The notes below the pieces were generated by a model. It was not told where the DNA came from, ran no database searches, and saw nothing but the letters and a program-made list of their open reading frames with translations. Positions 1-6,927 of a stretch of DNA of 42,362 nucleotides are shown here, piece by piece (positions within the stretch are counted from its first letter, which is position 1; each line of letters begins with the position of its first letter). The DNA is from Prevotella sp. (GTDB lineage: Bacteria; Bacteroidota; Bacteroidia; Bacteroidales; Bacteroidaceae). The DNA is taken from contig JAFSNG010000045.1 of the NCBI GenBank assembly GCA_017447515.1, forward strand, positions 1-42,362, in the 5' to 3' direction. The position numbers were made by a program, and so were the translations under genes.

Positions 1-1
1 C

Positions 2-445
2 GAAGACAGCGTCACACCATTCCTGGGCTATGACGACAAGTGGGTCATCCTGTTGGCGCTGACCTCGAATAAGGGCTCACACGACTTCCAGTTGACGGAG
101 GATGCACAGGGCGAACGCCTTTTTGAGAAAGTGCTGAAGAAAAGTCAGGAATGGGGCAACGAGGATAACATGATGTATGTCGTCGGAGCCACGCAGGGAA
201 AGATGTTCGAGGACATCCGCAAGGTAGCCCCCAAACACTTCCTACTGGTTCCTGGTGTTGGTGCACAAGGTGGAAGTCTCGAGGAGGTATGTAAATACGG
301 CATGATTCCTGGCGAGATCGGGCTATTAGTGAATTCCTCGCGTGGAATTATCTATGCTTCTCAGAATGAGGACTTTGCCGAGGTAGCAGGACAGAAAGCA
401 AAGGAGTTGCAAGAGCAAATGGCGAAAATAATTTGTAATTCGTAG
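2..445 (+). CDS. pyrF: orotidine 5'-phosphate decarboxylase, 3' part (partial)
   Basis: This is the C-terminal 147 codons of OMP decarboxylase, which converts OMP to UMP in the last step of de novo pyrimidine synthesis. The reading frame is open from base 2, so the start lies outside the window. Recognisable stretches are [16 protein letters not shown] near the cut end, [15 protein letters not shown] (the VVGAT phosphate-loop region), the [12 protein letters not shown] loop and [12 protein letters not shown]. These are typical of the type 2 PyrF form of about 270-280 residues, so roughly half the protein is present. It ends 153 nt before pheS, with a repeat-rich promoter region between them, so the two are probably separate units. 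Identity is firm; the missing N-terminus, including the catalytic Lys-Asp array, cannot be judged. Confidence 0.93.
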   Translation, partial: EDSVTPFLGYDDKWVILLALTSNKGSHDFQLTEDAQGERLFEKVLKKSQEWGNEDNMMYVVGATQGKMFEDIRKVAPKHFLLVPGVGAQGGSLEEVCKYGMIPGEIGLLVNSSRGIIYASQNEDFAEVAGQKAKELQEQMAKIICNS

Positions 446-461
446 TATTTTTATTAGGTTC

Positions 462-568
462 TTTGCTCACTTATTCGTACCTTTTCGCTTCGCGAGAAGG
501 CACTCTCGCTCGAAAATGAAAATAAATTCGAATTTATTTTGCATTTTGCTCGCTTATTTGTACCTTTG
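462..568 (+). repeat. composite repeat unit upstream of pheS: direct repeat plus hairpin plus palindrome
   Basis: Two 24-nt direct repeats lie at 462-485 and 545-568, exactly 83 nt apart, with three differences (469/552, 476/559, 485/568). Both read approximately TTTGCTC.CTTATT.GTACC. Between them are a 9-bp hairpin with a 3-nt loop (480-488 against 492-500, one G-T pair) and a 22-bp perfect palindrome (519-540, centre TTCGAA). The palindrome is extended by AAAATG on the left and GCATTTT on the right. The downstream direct repeat contains the pheS -7 box. I recall similar AT-rich TTCGAATTTATTTT and CGTACCTTTG sequences upstream of many Prevotella genes, but could not check this. Confidence 0.75.
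538..568 (+). promoter_or_regulatory. predicted Bacteroidetes-type promoter of pheS
   Basis: TTTG at 538-541 and TACCTTTG at 561-568 are separated by 19 nt, matching the Bacteroidetes primary sigma-factor consensus (TTTG, 19-21 nt, TAnnTTTG). The transcript would start near 573-575, giving a leader of about 25 nt before the pheS ATG at 599. The -33 box overlaps the right edge of the 22-bp palindrome at 519-540, so a protein bound to the palindrome could affect this promoter. Confidence 0.7.
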
Positions 569-598
569 CACTCAAAATAGAATTCTATATATAGAAAC

Positions 599-1657
599 AT
601 GATACTTGATAAGATTGACCAACTTCTGAAAGAAGTACAAACACTGAGTGCGCAGAATGCTGAGGAAGTAGAACAGCTGCGCTTGAAATACCTGAGTAAG
701 AAAGGCGAGATCACAGCCTTGATGAACGACTTCCGCGAGGTCGCTGCCGACCAAAAGAAGACAGTCGGCATGAAGATTAACGAGCTGAAGACGCTGGCCA
801 CAGAGCGCATCAACCAGTTGCGTGAGGAATGTGCCACACAGGAAGGCGACAGCGAAGGCATCGACCTGACACGTACGCCCTACCCCATTCAACTGGGAAC
901 GCGCCATCCGCTGACCATTGTCACCAACGAGATTATCGACATTTTCTCGCGCATGGGCTTTGTCTTGGCTGATGGTCCCGAGGTGGAAGACGACCTGCAT
1001 GTGTTCACCAAGATGAACTTTGCCGCCGATCACCCCGCTCGCGATATGCAGGACACGTTCTTTGTCAGCCAGCATCCCAACGATGTCACCAAGAACATCC
1101 TGTTGCGTTCGCACACGTCGAGCGTACAAGCCCGCGTGATGGAAAATATGCACACAGAGGACGGTAAGTTGATGGCTCCTATCCGTGTCATCTGCCCAGG
1201 ACGCGTATATCGTAACGAGGCTATCACGGCTCGTGCACACTGTTTCTTCCATCAGGTGGAGGGACTGTATATCGACAAAAACGTATCGTTCACCGACTTG
1301 AAGCAGGTGCTATTGTCCTTCGCTCGCGAGATGTTCGGACCGGACACTCAGATTCGCCTGCGTCCTTCGTATTTCCCATTCACAGAGCCCAGCGCCGAGA
1401 TGGACATCTCGTGCTTCATCTGCGGTGGCGAAGGCTGCGGTTTCTGCAAGCATACTGGTTGGGTGGAGATTCTCGGTTGCGGTATGGTCGACCCCAACGT
1501 ACTTGAGCAGTGCGGTATCGACTCCAAGGAATACAGCGGCTATGCATTCGGCATGGGTGTCGAGCGTATTACCAACCTGAAATACCGCGTGTCAGACCTC
1601 CGCATGTTCTCTGAAAACGACGTACGATTCCTGAAAGAATTTGAATCAGCTAACTAA
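599..1657 (+). CDS. pheS: phenylalanine--tRNA ligase alpha subunit
   Basis: This is the catalytic alpha subunit of the cytoplasmic (alpha-beta)2 phenylalanyl-tRNA synthetase, which charges tRNA-Phe using ATP. It has 352 residues, normal for the family. Residues 1-85 form the N-terminal coiled coil, followed by the class II core. Class II motif 2 is seen as RVYRNEAITARAHCFFHQ near 202-219, and motif 3 as GYAFGMGVERI near 314-324. The GYAFG stretch includes the Phe-pocket alanine. A four-cysteine knuckle (Cys272, 275, 280, 283) is inserted in the core and could bind zinc. The ATG at 599 is about 25 nt from the predicted transcription start. The gene is the first of a tight + strand run, with the next gene 5 nt downstream. 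No pheT was found in the window. Confidence 0.97.
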   Translation: MILDKIDQLLKEVQTLSAQNAEEVEQLRLKYLSKKGEITALMNDFREVAADQKKTVGMKINELKTLATERINQLREECATQEGDSEGIDLTRTPYPIQLGTRHPLTIVTNEIIDIFSRMGFVLADGPEVEDDLHVFTKMNFAADHPARDMQDTFFVSQHPNDVTKNILLRSHTSSVQARVMENMHTEDGKLMAPIRVICPGRVYRNEAITARAHCFFHQVEGLYIDKNVSFTDLKQVLLSFAREMFGPDTQIRLRPSYFPFTEPSAEMDISCFICGGEGCGFCKHTGWVEILGCGMVDPNVLEQCGIDSKEYSGYAFGMGVERITNLKYRVSDLRMFSENDVRFLKEFESAN

Positions 1658-1662
1658 GAGGC

Positions 1663-2271
1663 ATGAAACTCGTTCTCATGACACAACCCACGTTCTTCGT
1701 GGAGGAAGATAAAATCCTGACGTCACTCTTCGAGGAGGGACTCGACGACCTGCATCTCTACAAGCCCGGTTCCGAGCCCATCTATTCTGAACGGCTGCTG
1801 ACACTGCTGCCAGACGATTATTACAAGAAGATTACCGTCCATGATAATTTCTACCTCAAGGAAGAATACAAGTTGCGTGGCATCCATATTGACGACGAGA
1901 CGACTCCTGCGCCCAAAGGCTATCGAGGAAAAATCAGCCGTACATGTACCCATTTGGACCAGTTGAAAGCTGCGAAAAAGAATGCTGACTATGTATTGCT
2001 GAAATACATCTTCGACAGTCAGACGGAACCAGACCAGAAGGCATCATTCACAACGGAGGAGCTGAAAGAGGCTTCGCGTCGAGGGCTCATCGACCGTCAC
2101 GTCTATGCGCTGGGAGGCATGAATCTCGACACTGTCAAGACGGCCAAGGACTTAGGTTTCGGAGGTATCGTCATCAGTGGAGACCTCTGGAATCGTTTCA
2201 ACATCCATCAGGAACTGGACTATCAGGCACTGATTGACCATTTTGCAAAACTACGTAAAGCTATAGGATAA
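1663..2271 (+). CDS. ThiE/TenI-superfamily protein (putative thiamine-phosphate synthase paralog)
   Basis: This 202-residue protein has the TIM-barrel pattern of the ThiE/TenI superfamily: an opening strand with LHLYKPGS near 31-38 in place of the usual QLREK, a GIHIDD loop near 73-78, ADYVLLKYIFDS near 108-119, YALGGMN near 148-154 and GGIVISGDLW near 167-176. True ThiE joins HMP pyrophosphate and thiazole phosphate. Here the NDR motif is replaced by HDN, and the GP(I/V)FPTxTK pyrophosphate loop is replaced by KYIFDSQTEPDQK. The family assignment is therefore sound but the thiamine-phosphate synthase activity is doubtful; it may be a TenI-like or repurposed paralog. It lies 5 nt after pheS and 3 nt before prs, with no other thiamine genes in the window. 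Confidence 0.75.
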   Translation: MKLVLMTQPTFFVEEDKILTSLFEEGLDDLHLYKPGSEPIYSERLLTLLPDDYYKKITVHDNFYLKEEYKLRGIHIDDETTPAPKGYRGKISRTCTHLDQLKAAKKNADYVLLKYIFDSQTEPDQKASFTTEELKEASRRGLIDRHVYALGGMNLDTVKTAKDLGFGGIVISGDLWNRFNIHQELDYQALIDHFAKLRKAIG

Positions 2272-2274
2272 GCT

Positions 2275-3210
2275 ATGAACAATAAAAACTACATGGTGTT
2301 TTCTGGTACAGCCACGAAGTACCTCGCAGAGAAAATCTGCCAAAGCCTTGGTTGTCCGTTAGGCGAGCTTCTTATCACTAAGTTCTCCGACGGCGAGTTT
2401 GCTGTTTCGTATGAGGAAAGCATCCGCGGACGCGACATCTTCCTCGTACAGAGCACATTCCCAAACTCTGACAATCTGATGGAACTGCTGTTGATGATTG
2501 ACGCTGCCAAGCGTGCCTCTGCCAGCACCATCAACGCCGTCATCCCCTATTTCGGATGGGCACGTCAGGATCGTAAGGACAAACCACGTGTCAGCATTGG
2601 TGCCAAACTGGTGGCCGACCTGCTGAGTGCTGCTGGTGTGAATCGTGTCATCACGATGGACCTCCACGCAGACCAGATTCAGGGTTTCTTCAATGTACCC
2701 GTTGACCATCTTTATGCGTCGAACGTCATTCTGCCCTACCTCCAGAGCCTGCATCTCGAGGATATGGTGATTGCCTCGCCAGACGTAGGTGGTTCGAAAC
2801 GTGCCAACACCTATGCCAAATTCCTAGGTTGTCCGCTGGTGCTGTGCAACAAGACCCGTGCTCGTGCCAATGTTGTAGCCACGATGCAGATTATTGGAGA
2901 AGTTGAAGGTAAGAATGTTGTGATTATCGATGATATGGTCGATACTGCAGGTACCATTACGAAAGCTGCTGACATCATGAAGGCAGCTGGTGCCAAGACT
3001 GTTCGCGCCTGTGCCTCACACTGCGTCATGAGTGGTCCTGCCAGCGAAAGAGTTCAGAATTCAGCCCTCGAGGAGATTGTCTTCACCGACTCCATCCCCT
3101 ACTCTCAGCGCTGTGCCAAGGTAAAGCAGCTCAGCGTAGCCGATCTTTTTGCAGAAACAATCCGTAGAGTCATCAACAATGAAAGCATCTCTAGTCAGTA
3201 TATTATTTAG
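2275..3210 (+). CDS. prs: ribose-phosphate pyrophosphokinase
   Basis: PRPP synthetase makes 5-phosphoribosyl 1-pyrophosphate from ribose 5-phosphate and ATP, feeding nucleotide, His and Trp synthesis. It has 311 residues, typical of class I enzymes. Seen in order: FSDGE near 37-41, the WARQDRK ATP-contact region near 95-101, DLHADQIQGFF with His131, the catalytic-loop Lys193 and Arg195 (NKTRA), and the PRPP-binding loop VVIIDDMVDTAGTI at 216-229. It starts 3 nt after the ThiE-like gene and overlaps the start of the next gene by 32 nt, which suggests translational coupling. The PRPP-using gene pyrF lies upstream, but behind a separate promoter. Confidence 0.97.
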   Translation: MNNKNYMVFSGTATKYLAEKICQSLGCPLGELLITKFSDGEFAVSYEESIRGRDIFLVQSTFPNSDNLMELLLMIDAAKRASASTINAVIPYFGWARQDRKDKPRVSIGAKLVADLLSAAGVNRVITMDLHADQIQGFFNVPVDHLYASNVILPYLQSLHLEDMVIASPDVGGSKRANTYAKFLGCPLVLCNKTRARANVVATMQIIGEVEGKNVVIIDDMVDTAGTITKAADIMKAAGAKTVRACASHCVMSGPASERVQNSALEEIVFTDSIPYSQRCAKVKQLSVADLFAETIRRVINNESISSQYII

Positions 3211-4282
3211 TGTTGCACTGCTGACCTCCTGTCAGTCAAACAGTTACAAGATTAGCGGCACTGTCAGTTCTGCAGAAGGACTGGCTGATGGTGACACGCT
3301 ATTTGTTACCCAAGACCTGCAGACTGGAATCCCCAGTGATACACTTATCATCAAGGACGGTAAGTTTGAGATGAGTGGTGAGACGGACTCAACAACATTG
3401 TGCATGATCTATAGTGCCATTCGCAATGAAATCAATTCTGCATTCTTCTTGGAGTCTGGTAGCATCAACATCGAACTGACCGAGCAGCCTGGCGGTTCAC
3501 GCGTGAGCGGAACCATATGTAACAACCAGTGGCAGACACTCAACGACAGCGTCATGTCTATCGGTAAGGAAATCAATCGCATTGCTGAACACATCTATGG
3601 AAACAACCTGTCGCAGGAAGAACAGCAGAAAGGCATGGAACAGATTGAACGTCTGAACAAACGCTTTGCTGATTTAGTTGTCAAGACGGCAGAAAAGAAT
3701 ATCGATAATGAGTTCGGGTATTTCCTGCTGACTTACTATCCCGAAGAGCTTATTAACAATGAACAGCGTGCACGTCTCATCAAGGAATTGCCCGCCGAAA
3801 TGCGCCAGCGTCCAGCTATCAAGGTGTTGGAACAGACCATTGATGAAGCCGCAAAGACTGCTGAAGGAGCTACCATTCAGGATTTTACCCAAAAGGCTCC
3901 GGACGGAACGGAAATCAGTCTGATGGATGAGGTAAAGAAGCACAAGATAACAGTCATCGACTTCTGGGCTTCATGGTGCGGACCATGTCGTCAGGAGATG
4001 CCATTCATGATGCAGATGTACGATAAGCATCAGGCGAAAGGACTCGGTATCATCGGCATTTCACTTGATAACGATGTAGATGCATGGGTAAAGGGCACTG
4101 AGGCTTTGGGATTCACCTGGCCACAGATGAGCGACCTGAAGGGTTGGGAGAACAAGATTGCCCAACATTTCCAGGTAACCAGCATCCCTCACACCATCGT
4201 CGTTGACCAGAAAGGAACGATTCTGCGTCGTGGGCTTCGCGGTGAAGAACTGGAAGCTTTCGTCGTTGAACAACTGAAATAG
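3179..4282 (+). CDS. TlpA/ResA-like thiol-disulfide lipoprotein with N-terminal DUF4369-like domain
   Basis: This is a predicted periplasmic or outer-membrane lipoprotein of 367 residues. The signal peptide ends in the lipobox LLTSC with Cys18. Residues about 20-115 resemble the DUF4369 beta domain common in Bacteroidetes. A helical linker follows, then an AhpC/TSA-thioredoxin fold from about residue 235 with the redox motif WCGPC (Cys267, Cys270) and the cis-Pro segment SIPHTIVVD. Such proteins reduce or shuffle disulfides in exported proteins; the partner here is unknown. The start at 3179 is preferred over an in-frame ATG 30 nt upstream because it places the signal peptide at the very N-terminus. 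The start lies inside the last 32 nt of prs, and a terminator follows the stop. Confidence 0.9.
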   Translation: MKASLVSILFSVALLTSCQSNSYKISGTVSSAEGLADGDTLFVTQDLQTGIPSDTLIIKDGKFEMSGETDSTTLCMIYSAIRNEINSAFFLESGSINIELTEQPGGSRVSGTICNNQWQTLNDSVMSIGKEINRIAEHIYGNNLSQEEQQKGMEQIERLNKRFADLVVKTAEKNIDNEFGYFLLTYYPEELINNEQRARLIKELPAEMRQRPAIKVLEQTIDEAAKTAEGATIQDFTQKAPDGTEISLMDEVKKHKITVIDFWASWCGPCRQEMPFMMQMYDKHQAKGLGIIGISLDNDVDAWVKGTEALGFTWPQMSDLKGWENKIAQHFQVTSIPHTIVVDQKGTILRRGLRGEELEAFVVEQLK

Positions 4283-4328
4283 TCAATATCGTCAGTTCGT
4301 TTTACAAAACGATACGCCAAAAAGTAAA

Positions 4329-4370
4329 CCCAAGACTTGAGCATCAACTCTGGTCTTGGGCTTATTCTTT
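4329..4370. terminator. bidirectional intrinsic terminator between convergent genes
   Basis: CCCAAGAC (4329-4336) pairs perfectly with GTCTTGGG (4353-4360) around a 16-nt loop. A T-rich stretch (CTTATTCTTTT) follows on the + strand and an A-rich stretch precedes it. It lies between the TlpA-like gene (+) and the DUF3127 gene (-), which point at each other, so it can serve both. Confidence 0.7.
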
Positions 4371-4385
4371 TCGTAACCTATTTCC

Positions 4386-4811
4386 TTAGAAGGGAAGGTC
4401 GTCCGTAGAACCTTCACCTGCCGGTTCCTGTGCAGGGGGGAATGGTGAAGTACTGTCGTTAGGAGCAGCAGCCTGCTGAGGAGGGAACGGAGTGCCACCT
4501 GCAGGAGCGTCAGCCATAGGACCACCTGGTACGGGAGCAACGCCACGAGTCACGTTGTAAGCACGGATCTCGTTAAACCAACGTCCCTGATACTCATGGG
4601 CATCAATATCGAACGACACCGTAATGTCCTCGCCCATCTGAATATTAAACTGTTTGATCCGATCTTCTCCAAAGATACGGAACAAACATTTGCGAGGATA
4701 CTGACCTGGTACCTCAATCACATACTCTTGCGACATCCAAGGGTTACCTGTACGTGCAGAGACTCCACTGTTAGCCGGCAAAACAGCTATAACTCTTCCT
4801 GTTAAATCCAT
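4386..4811 (-). CDS. DUF3127 protein with SSB-like acidic C-terminal tip
   Basis: This 141-residue protein matches the Bacteroidetes DUF3127 family in MDLTGRVIAVLP at the start, GVSARTGNPWMSQEYVIE, YPRKCLFRIFGEDRIKQF and FNEIRAYNV. Residues about 1-95 look like a small OB-type beta domain. A proline- and alanine-rich flexible tail follows, ending in S-T-D-D-L-P-F. This layout (OB-like core, disordered tail, acidic tip ending in Pro-Phe) copies single-stranded DNA-binding protein, although the core is not the normal Ssb family. The start at 4811 is chosen because the family begins MDLTG; an upstream in-frame ATG adds 25 unconserved residues. It is divergent from dnaN. A role in DNA replication or repair is inferred only from the tail and the neighbour. 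Confidence 0.85.
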   Translation of the reverse strand: MDLTGRVIAVLPANSGVSARTGNPWMSQEYVIEVPGQYPRKCLFRIFGEDRIKQFNIQMGEDITVSFDIDAHEYQGRWFNEIRAYNVTRGVAPVPGGPMADAPAGGTPFPPQQAAAPNDSTSPFPPAQEPAGEGSTDDLPF

Positions 4812-4901
4812 AATAAATATTACTTTTTTCTTGTTATTACGTGTTTCAGATTGCGAAATTACATAAAATAATTCGAATTTGTGCATTTTTTACTAAATAT
4901 T

Positions 4902-4933
4902 TTTGCTATTGAGCCAGACTTTTTGTATTTTTG
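4902..4933 (+). promoter_or_regulatory. predicted Bacteroidetes-type promoter of dnaN
   Basis: TTTG (4902-4905) and TATTTTTG (4926-4933) are separated by 20 nt. The expected transcription start is near 4938-4940, giving a leader of about 36 nt before the dnaN ATG at 4976. Just upstream (4871-4890) is ATTCGAATTTGTGCATTTTT, which resembles the core of the palindromic element upstream of pheS (525-547). Confidence 0.7.
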
Positions 4934-4975
4934 TACTCAATTTGAATAGAAAAGAAACTAAAAACAGAAATATTT

Positions 4976-6100
4976 ATGAGATTTACAGTATCAAGTACTG
5001 CACTAAGCAGCAAGCTAAACGCTCTTTCGAGAGTTATCAACAGTAAGAATTCTCTGCCCATTTTGGCAGACTTCGTTTTTGACATTCAGGACAATGTGCT
5101 CCGTCTGACAGCCTCGGATAGCGAGAATGTCATGAAGACTCAGATTGAACTGACTGAAAGCGACGGCAACGGACGTTTTGCAGTAGGCAACCACGATCTG
5201 CTGGAGGCTGTGAAGGGTTTCTCCGAGCAACCCATCACATTCGACGTTGACCAGCAAGCCAACATCGCCAAAATCAGTTATCAGAATGGTATGTTCTCAC
5301 TGCCCGTCGAGAGTGCCGACGAGTACCCTGTCACTCAAACCATCAGCGACAGCGCCATAGAGATTGTCATTGAAAGTGCCGTGCTGGCCGAGAACATCAA
5401 TCGTTCGCTCTTCGCCACAGCTCAGGACGAGTTGCGTCCCGTCATGAACGGCATCTATTTTGACCTCACCCCAGAGTGCCTGGCTATCGTTGCTTCCGAT
5501 GGTCACAAGCTGGTGCGCAACAAGATTCTGAACATCCACAGCGAGCAGCCCGCATCGTTCATCTTGCCCAAAAAGCCCGCATCACTGTTGAAGACCCTCC
5601 TGAGCAAGGACGGTGAGGATGTCATCATCCGTTTCGACGAGCGTAACGCACTCATCGACTATACAGACGGTGAGATTACCTGCCGACTCATCGAGGGACG
5701 TTATCCTAACTACAACTCCGTCATTCCGCAGAGCAACCCCAACCAGCTTACCGTAGACCGTCAGGGACTGCTGGCAGCCTTGCGTCGTGTACAGCCCTTC
5801 GCCAGCGATTCAAGCAACCTCATTCGTTTCCACGTCGAAGGCGGTACGCTGCAACTCGATGCTGAGGACTACGACTTCTCGAAGACCGCTACAGAGCGCA
5901 TGTCTTGCCAGTACGACGGACAGCCTATGAGCATCGGTTTCAAGGGTTCTTCATTCATTGAGATTCTGGGCAACTTCGACTGCTCTGAGGTACTCATCCA
6001 GTTGGCAGATCCCAGCCGTGCAGGTTTGGTGCTGCCAGTAGAACAACCAGAGAATCAGGATGTTCTGATGTTGATGATGCCCATGTTAATTAATGACTAA
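4976..6100 (+). CDS. dnaN: DNA polymerase III beta subunit (sliding clamp)
   Basis: This 374-residue protein is the ring-shaped processivity clamp of the replicative polymerase. It starts MRFTVSSTAL and follows the three-subdomain clamp pattern, with FVFDI, LRLTASDSE, RPVMNGIYFDL, VASDGHKL, RLIEGRYPNYNSVIP and the C-terminal LVLPVE...LMLMMPM. Length is normal. Its last codons overlap the downstream exonuclease by 8 nt, suggesting translational coupling of clamp and exonuclease. A promoter lies immediately upstream, divergent from the DUF3127 gene. dnaA, the classical dnaN neighbour, is not in the window. Confidence 0.97.
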   Translation: MRFTVSSTALSSKLNALSRVINSKNSLPILADFVFDIQDNVLRLTASDSENVMKTQIELTESDGNGRFAVGNHDLLEAVKGFSEQPITFDVDQQANIAKISYQNGMFSLPVESADEYPVTQTISDSAIEIVIESAVLAENINRSLFATAQDELRPVMNGIYFDLTPECLAIVASDGHKLVRNKILNIHSEQPASFILPKKPASLLKTLLSKDGEDVIIRFDERNALIDYTDGEITCRLIEGRYPNYNSVIPQSNPNQLTVDRQGLLAALRRVQPFASDSSNLIRFHVEGGTLQLDAEDYDFSKTATERMSCQYDGQPMSIGFKGSSFIEILGNFDCSEVLIQLADPSRAGLVLPVEQPENQDVLMLMMPMLIND

Positions 6101-6914
6101 TATGAAACTGAACTTAACAAAACCACTGGTTATATTCGACTTGGAGACTACGGGACTTGACATGGTCAAGGACCGCGTCATCCAGTTGTCATATATTAAG
6201 GTGTATCCCGATGGACGCGAAGAAAGAGGTAACGAACTGATTAACCCCGAGAAGCATATCGATGATATCATCACTCAGTTGACTGGTATCACCAACGAGG
6301 ATGTAAAGGACAAGCCCACCTTCAAACAGATTGCAAAGAAGATGGAGGAAGTATTCTCGGGTTCCGATATTGCAGGTTTTAACTCTAATTTCTTCGATGT
6401 ACCCCTGCTTGCTGAGGAATTCCTGCGCGCAGGTATCGACTTCGATTTCTCCAAGTGTCGCCTCATCGATGCTTGCACCATCTTCAAAAAGATGGAACGC
6501 CGCAATCTGGCTTCAGCCTACAAGTTCTACTGTGGTCGCAAGATGGAGGAAGACTTCGAGGCTCACCGTGCCGATCAGGATACGGAGGCTACCTACCGCG
6601 TGCTGATGGGCGAACTGGACAAGTATGCCCCTGGTGCCAACGAAGATCCTGAAAAGGTACTGGAAAACGATATGCAAGCCCTGGCCGATTTCTCCAAGCA
6701 AAACGATAACGTCGACTTTGCAGGCCGCATTGTATGGGCTGAGGTCAACGGCAAGCGCACCGAGGTATTCAACTTTGGTAAGCATAAAGGTCTTCCCGTT
6801 GCCGATGTATTGCGCATGGACCCTGGCTACTATAGCTGGATATTGGCTGGCGACTTCACGTATAACACGAAGCAGGTGCTCACTCGCATCCGCCTTCGCG
6901 AAGCCACGAAATAA
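6093..6914 (+). CDS. DnaQ/ExoX-like 3'-5' exonuclease (DEDDh)
   Basis: This is a predicted 3'-5' exonuclease of 273 residues. The RNase T/DnaQ fold has all DEDDh catalytic residues: Asp16 and Glu18 in FDLETTG, Asp102 in GFNSNFFDVPLL, His158 and Asp163 in AHRADQDTEAT. After a linker, residues about 213-270 (FNFGKHKGLPVADVL...PGYYSWIL) resemble the small C-terminal module of exodeoxyribonuclease X. It begins 8 nt inside dnaN; a second in-frame ATG at 6102 would avoid the overlap. Coupling to the clamp gene suggests a replication-proofreading or repair role, but the sequence does not show whether it is the epsilon subunit of the polymerase. Confidence 0.9.
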   Translation: MTNMKLNLTKPLVIFDLETTGLDMVKDRVIQLSYIKVYPDGREERGNELINPEKHIDDIITQLTGITNEDVKDKPTFKQIAKKMEEVFSGSDIAGFNSNFFDVPLLAEEFLRAGIDFDFSKCRLIDACTIFKKMERRNLASAYKFYCGRKMEEDFEAHRADQDTEATYRVLMGELDKYAPGANEDPEKVLENDMQALADFSKQNDNVDFAGRIVWAEVNGKRTEVFNFGKHKGLPVADVLRMDPGYYSWILAGDFTYNTKQVLTRIRLREATK

Positions 6915-6927
6915 GCATCAATAGTTC

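Noticed and set aside
480..500. Intrinsic terminator of pyrF
   Set aside because: The 9-bp hairpin is not followed by a T-tract on the + strand; it is better described as part of the composite repeat.
3149..3178. Upstream start for the TlpA-like lipoprotein
   Set aside because: It would add ten polar residues before the signal peptide and deepen the overlap with prs.
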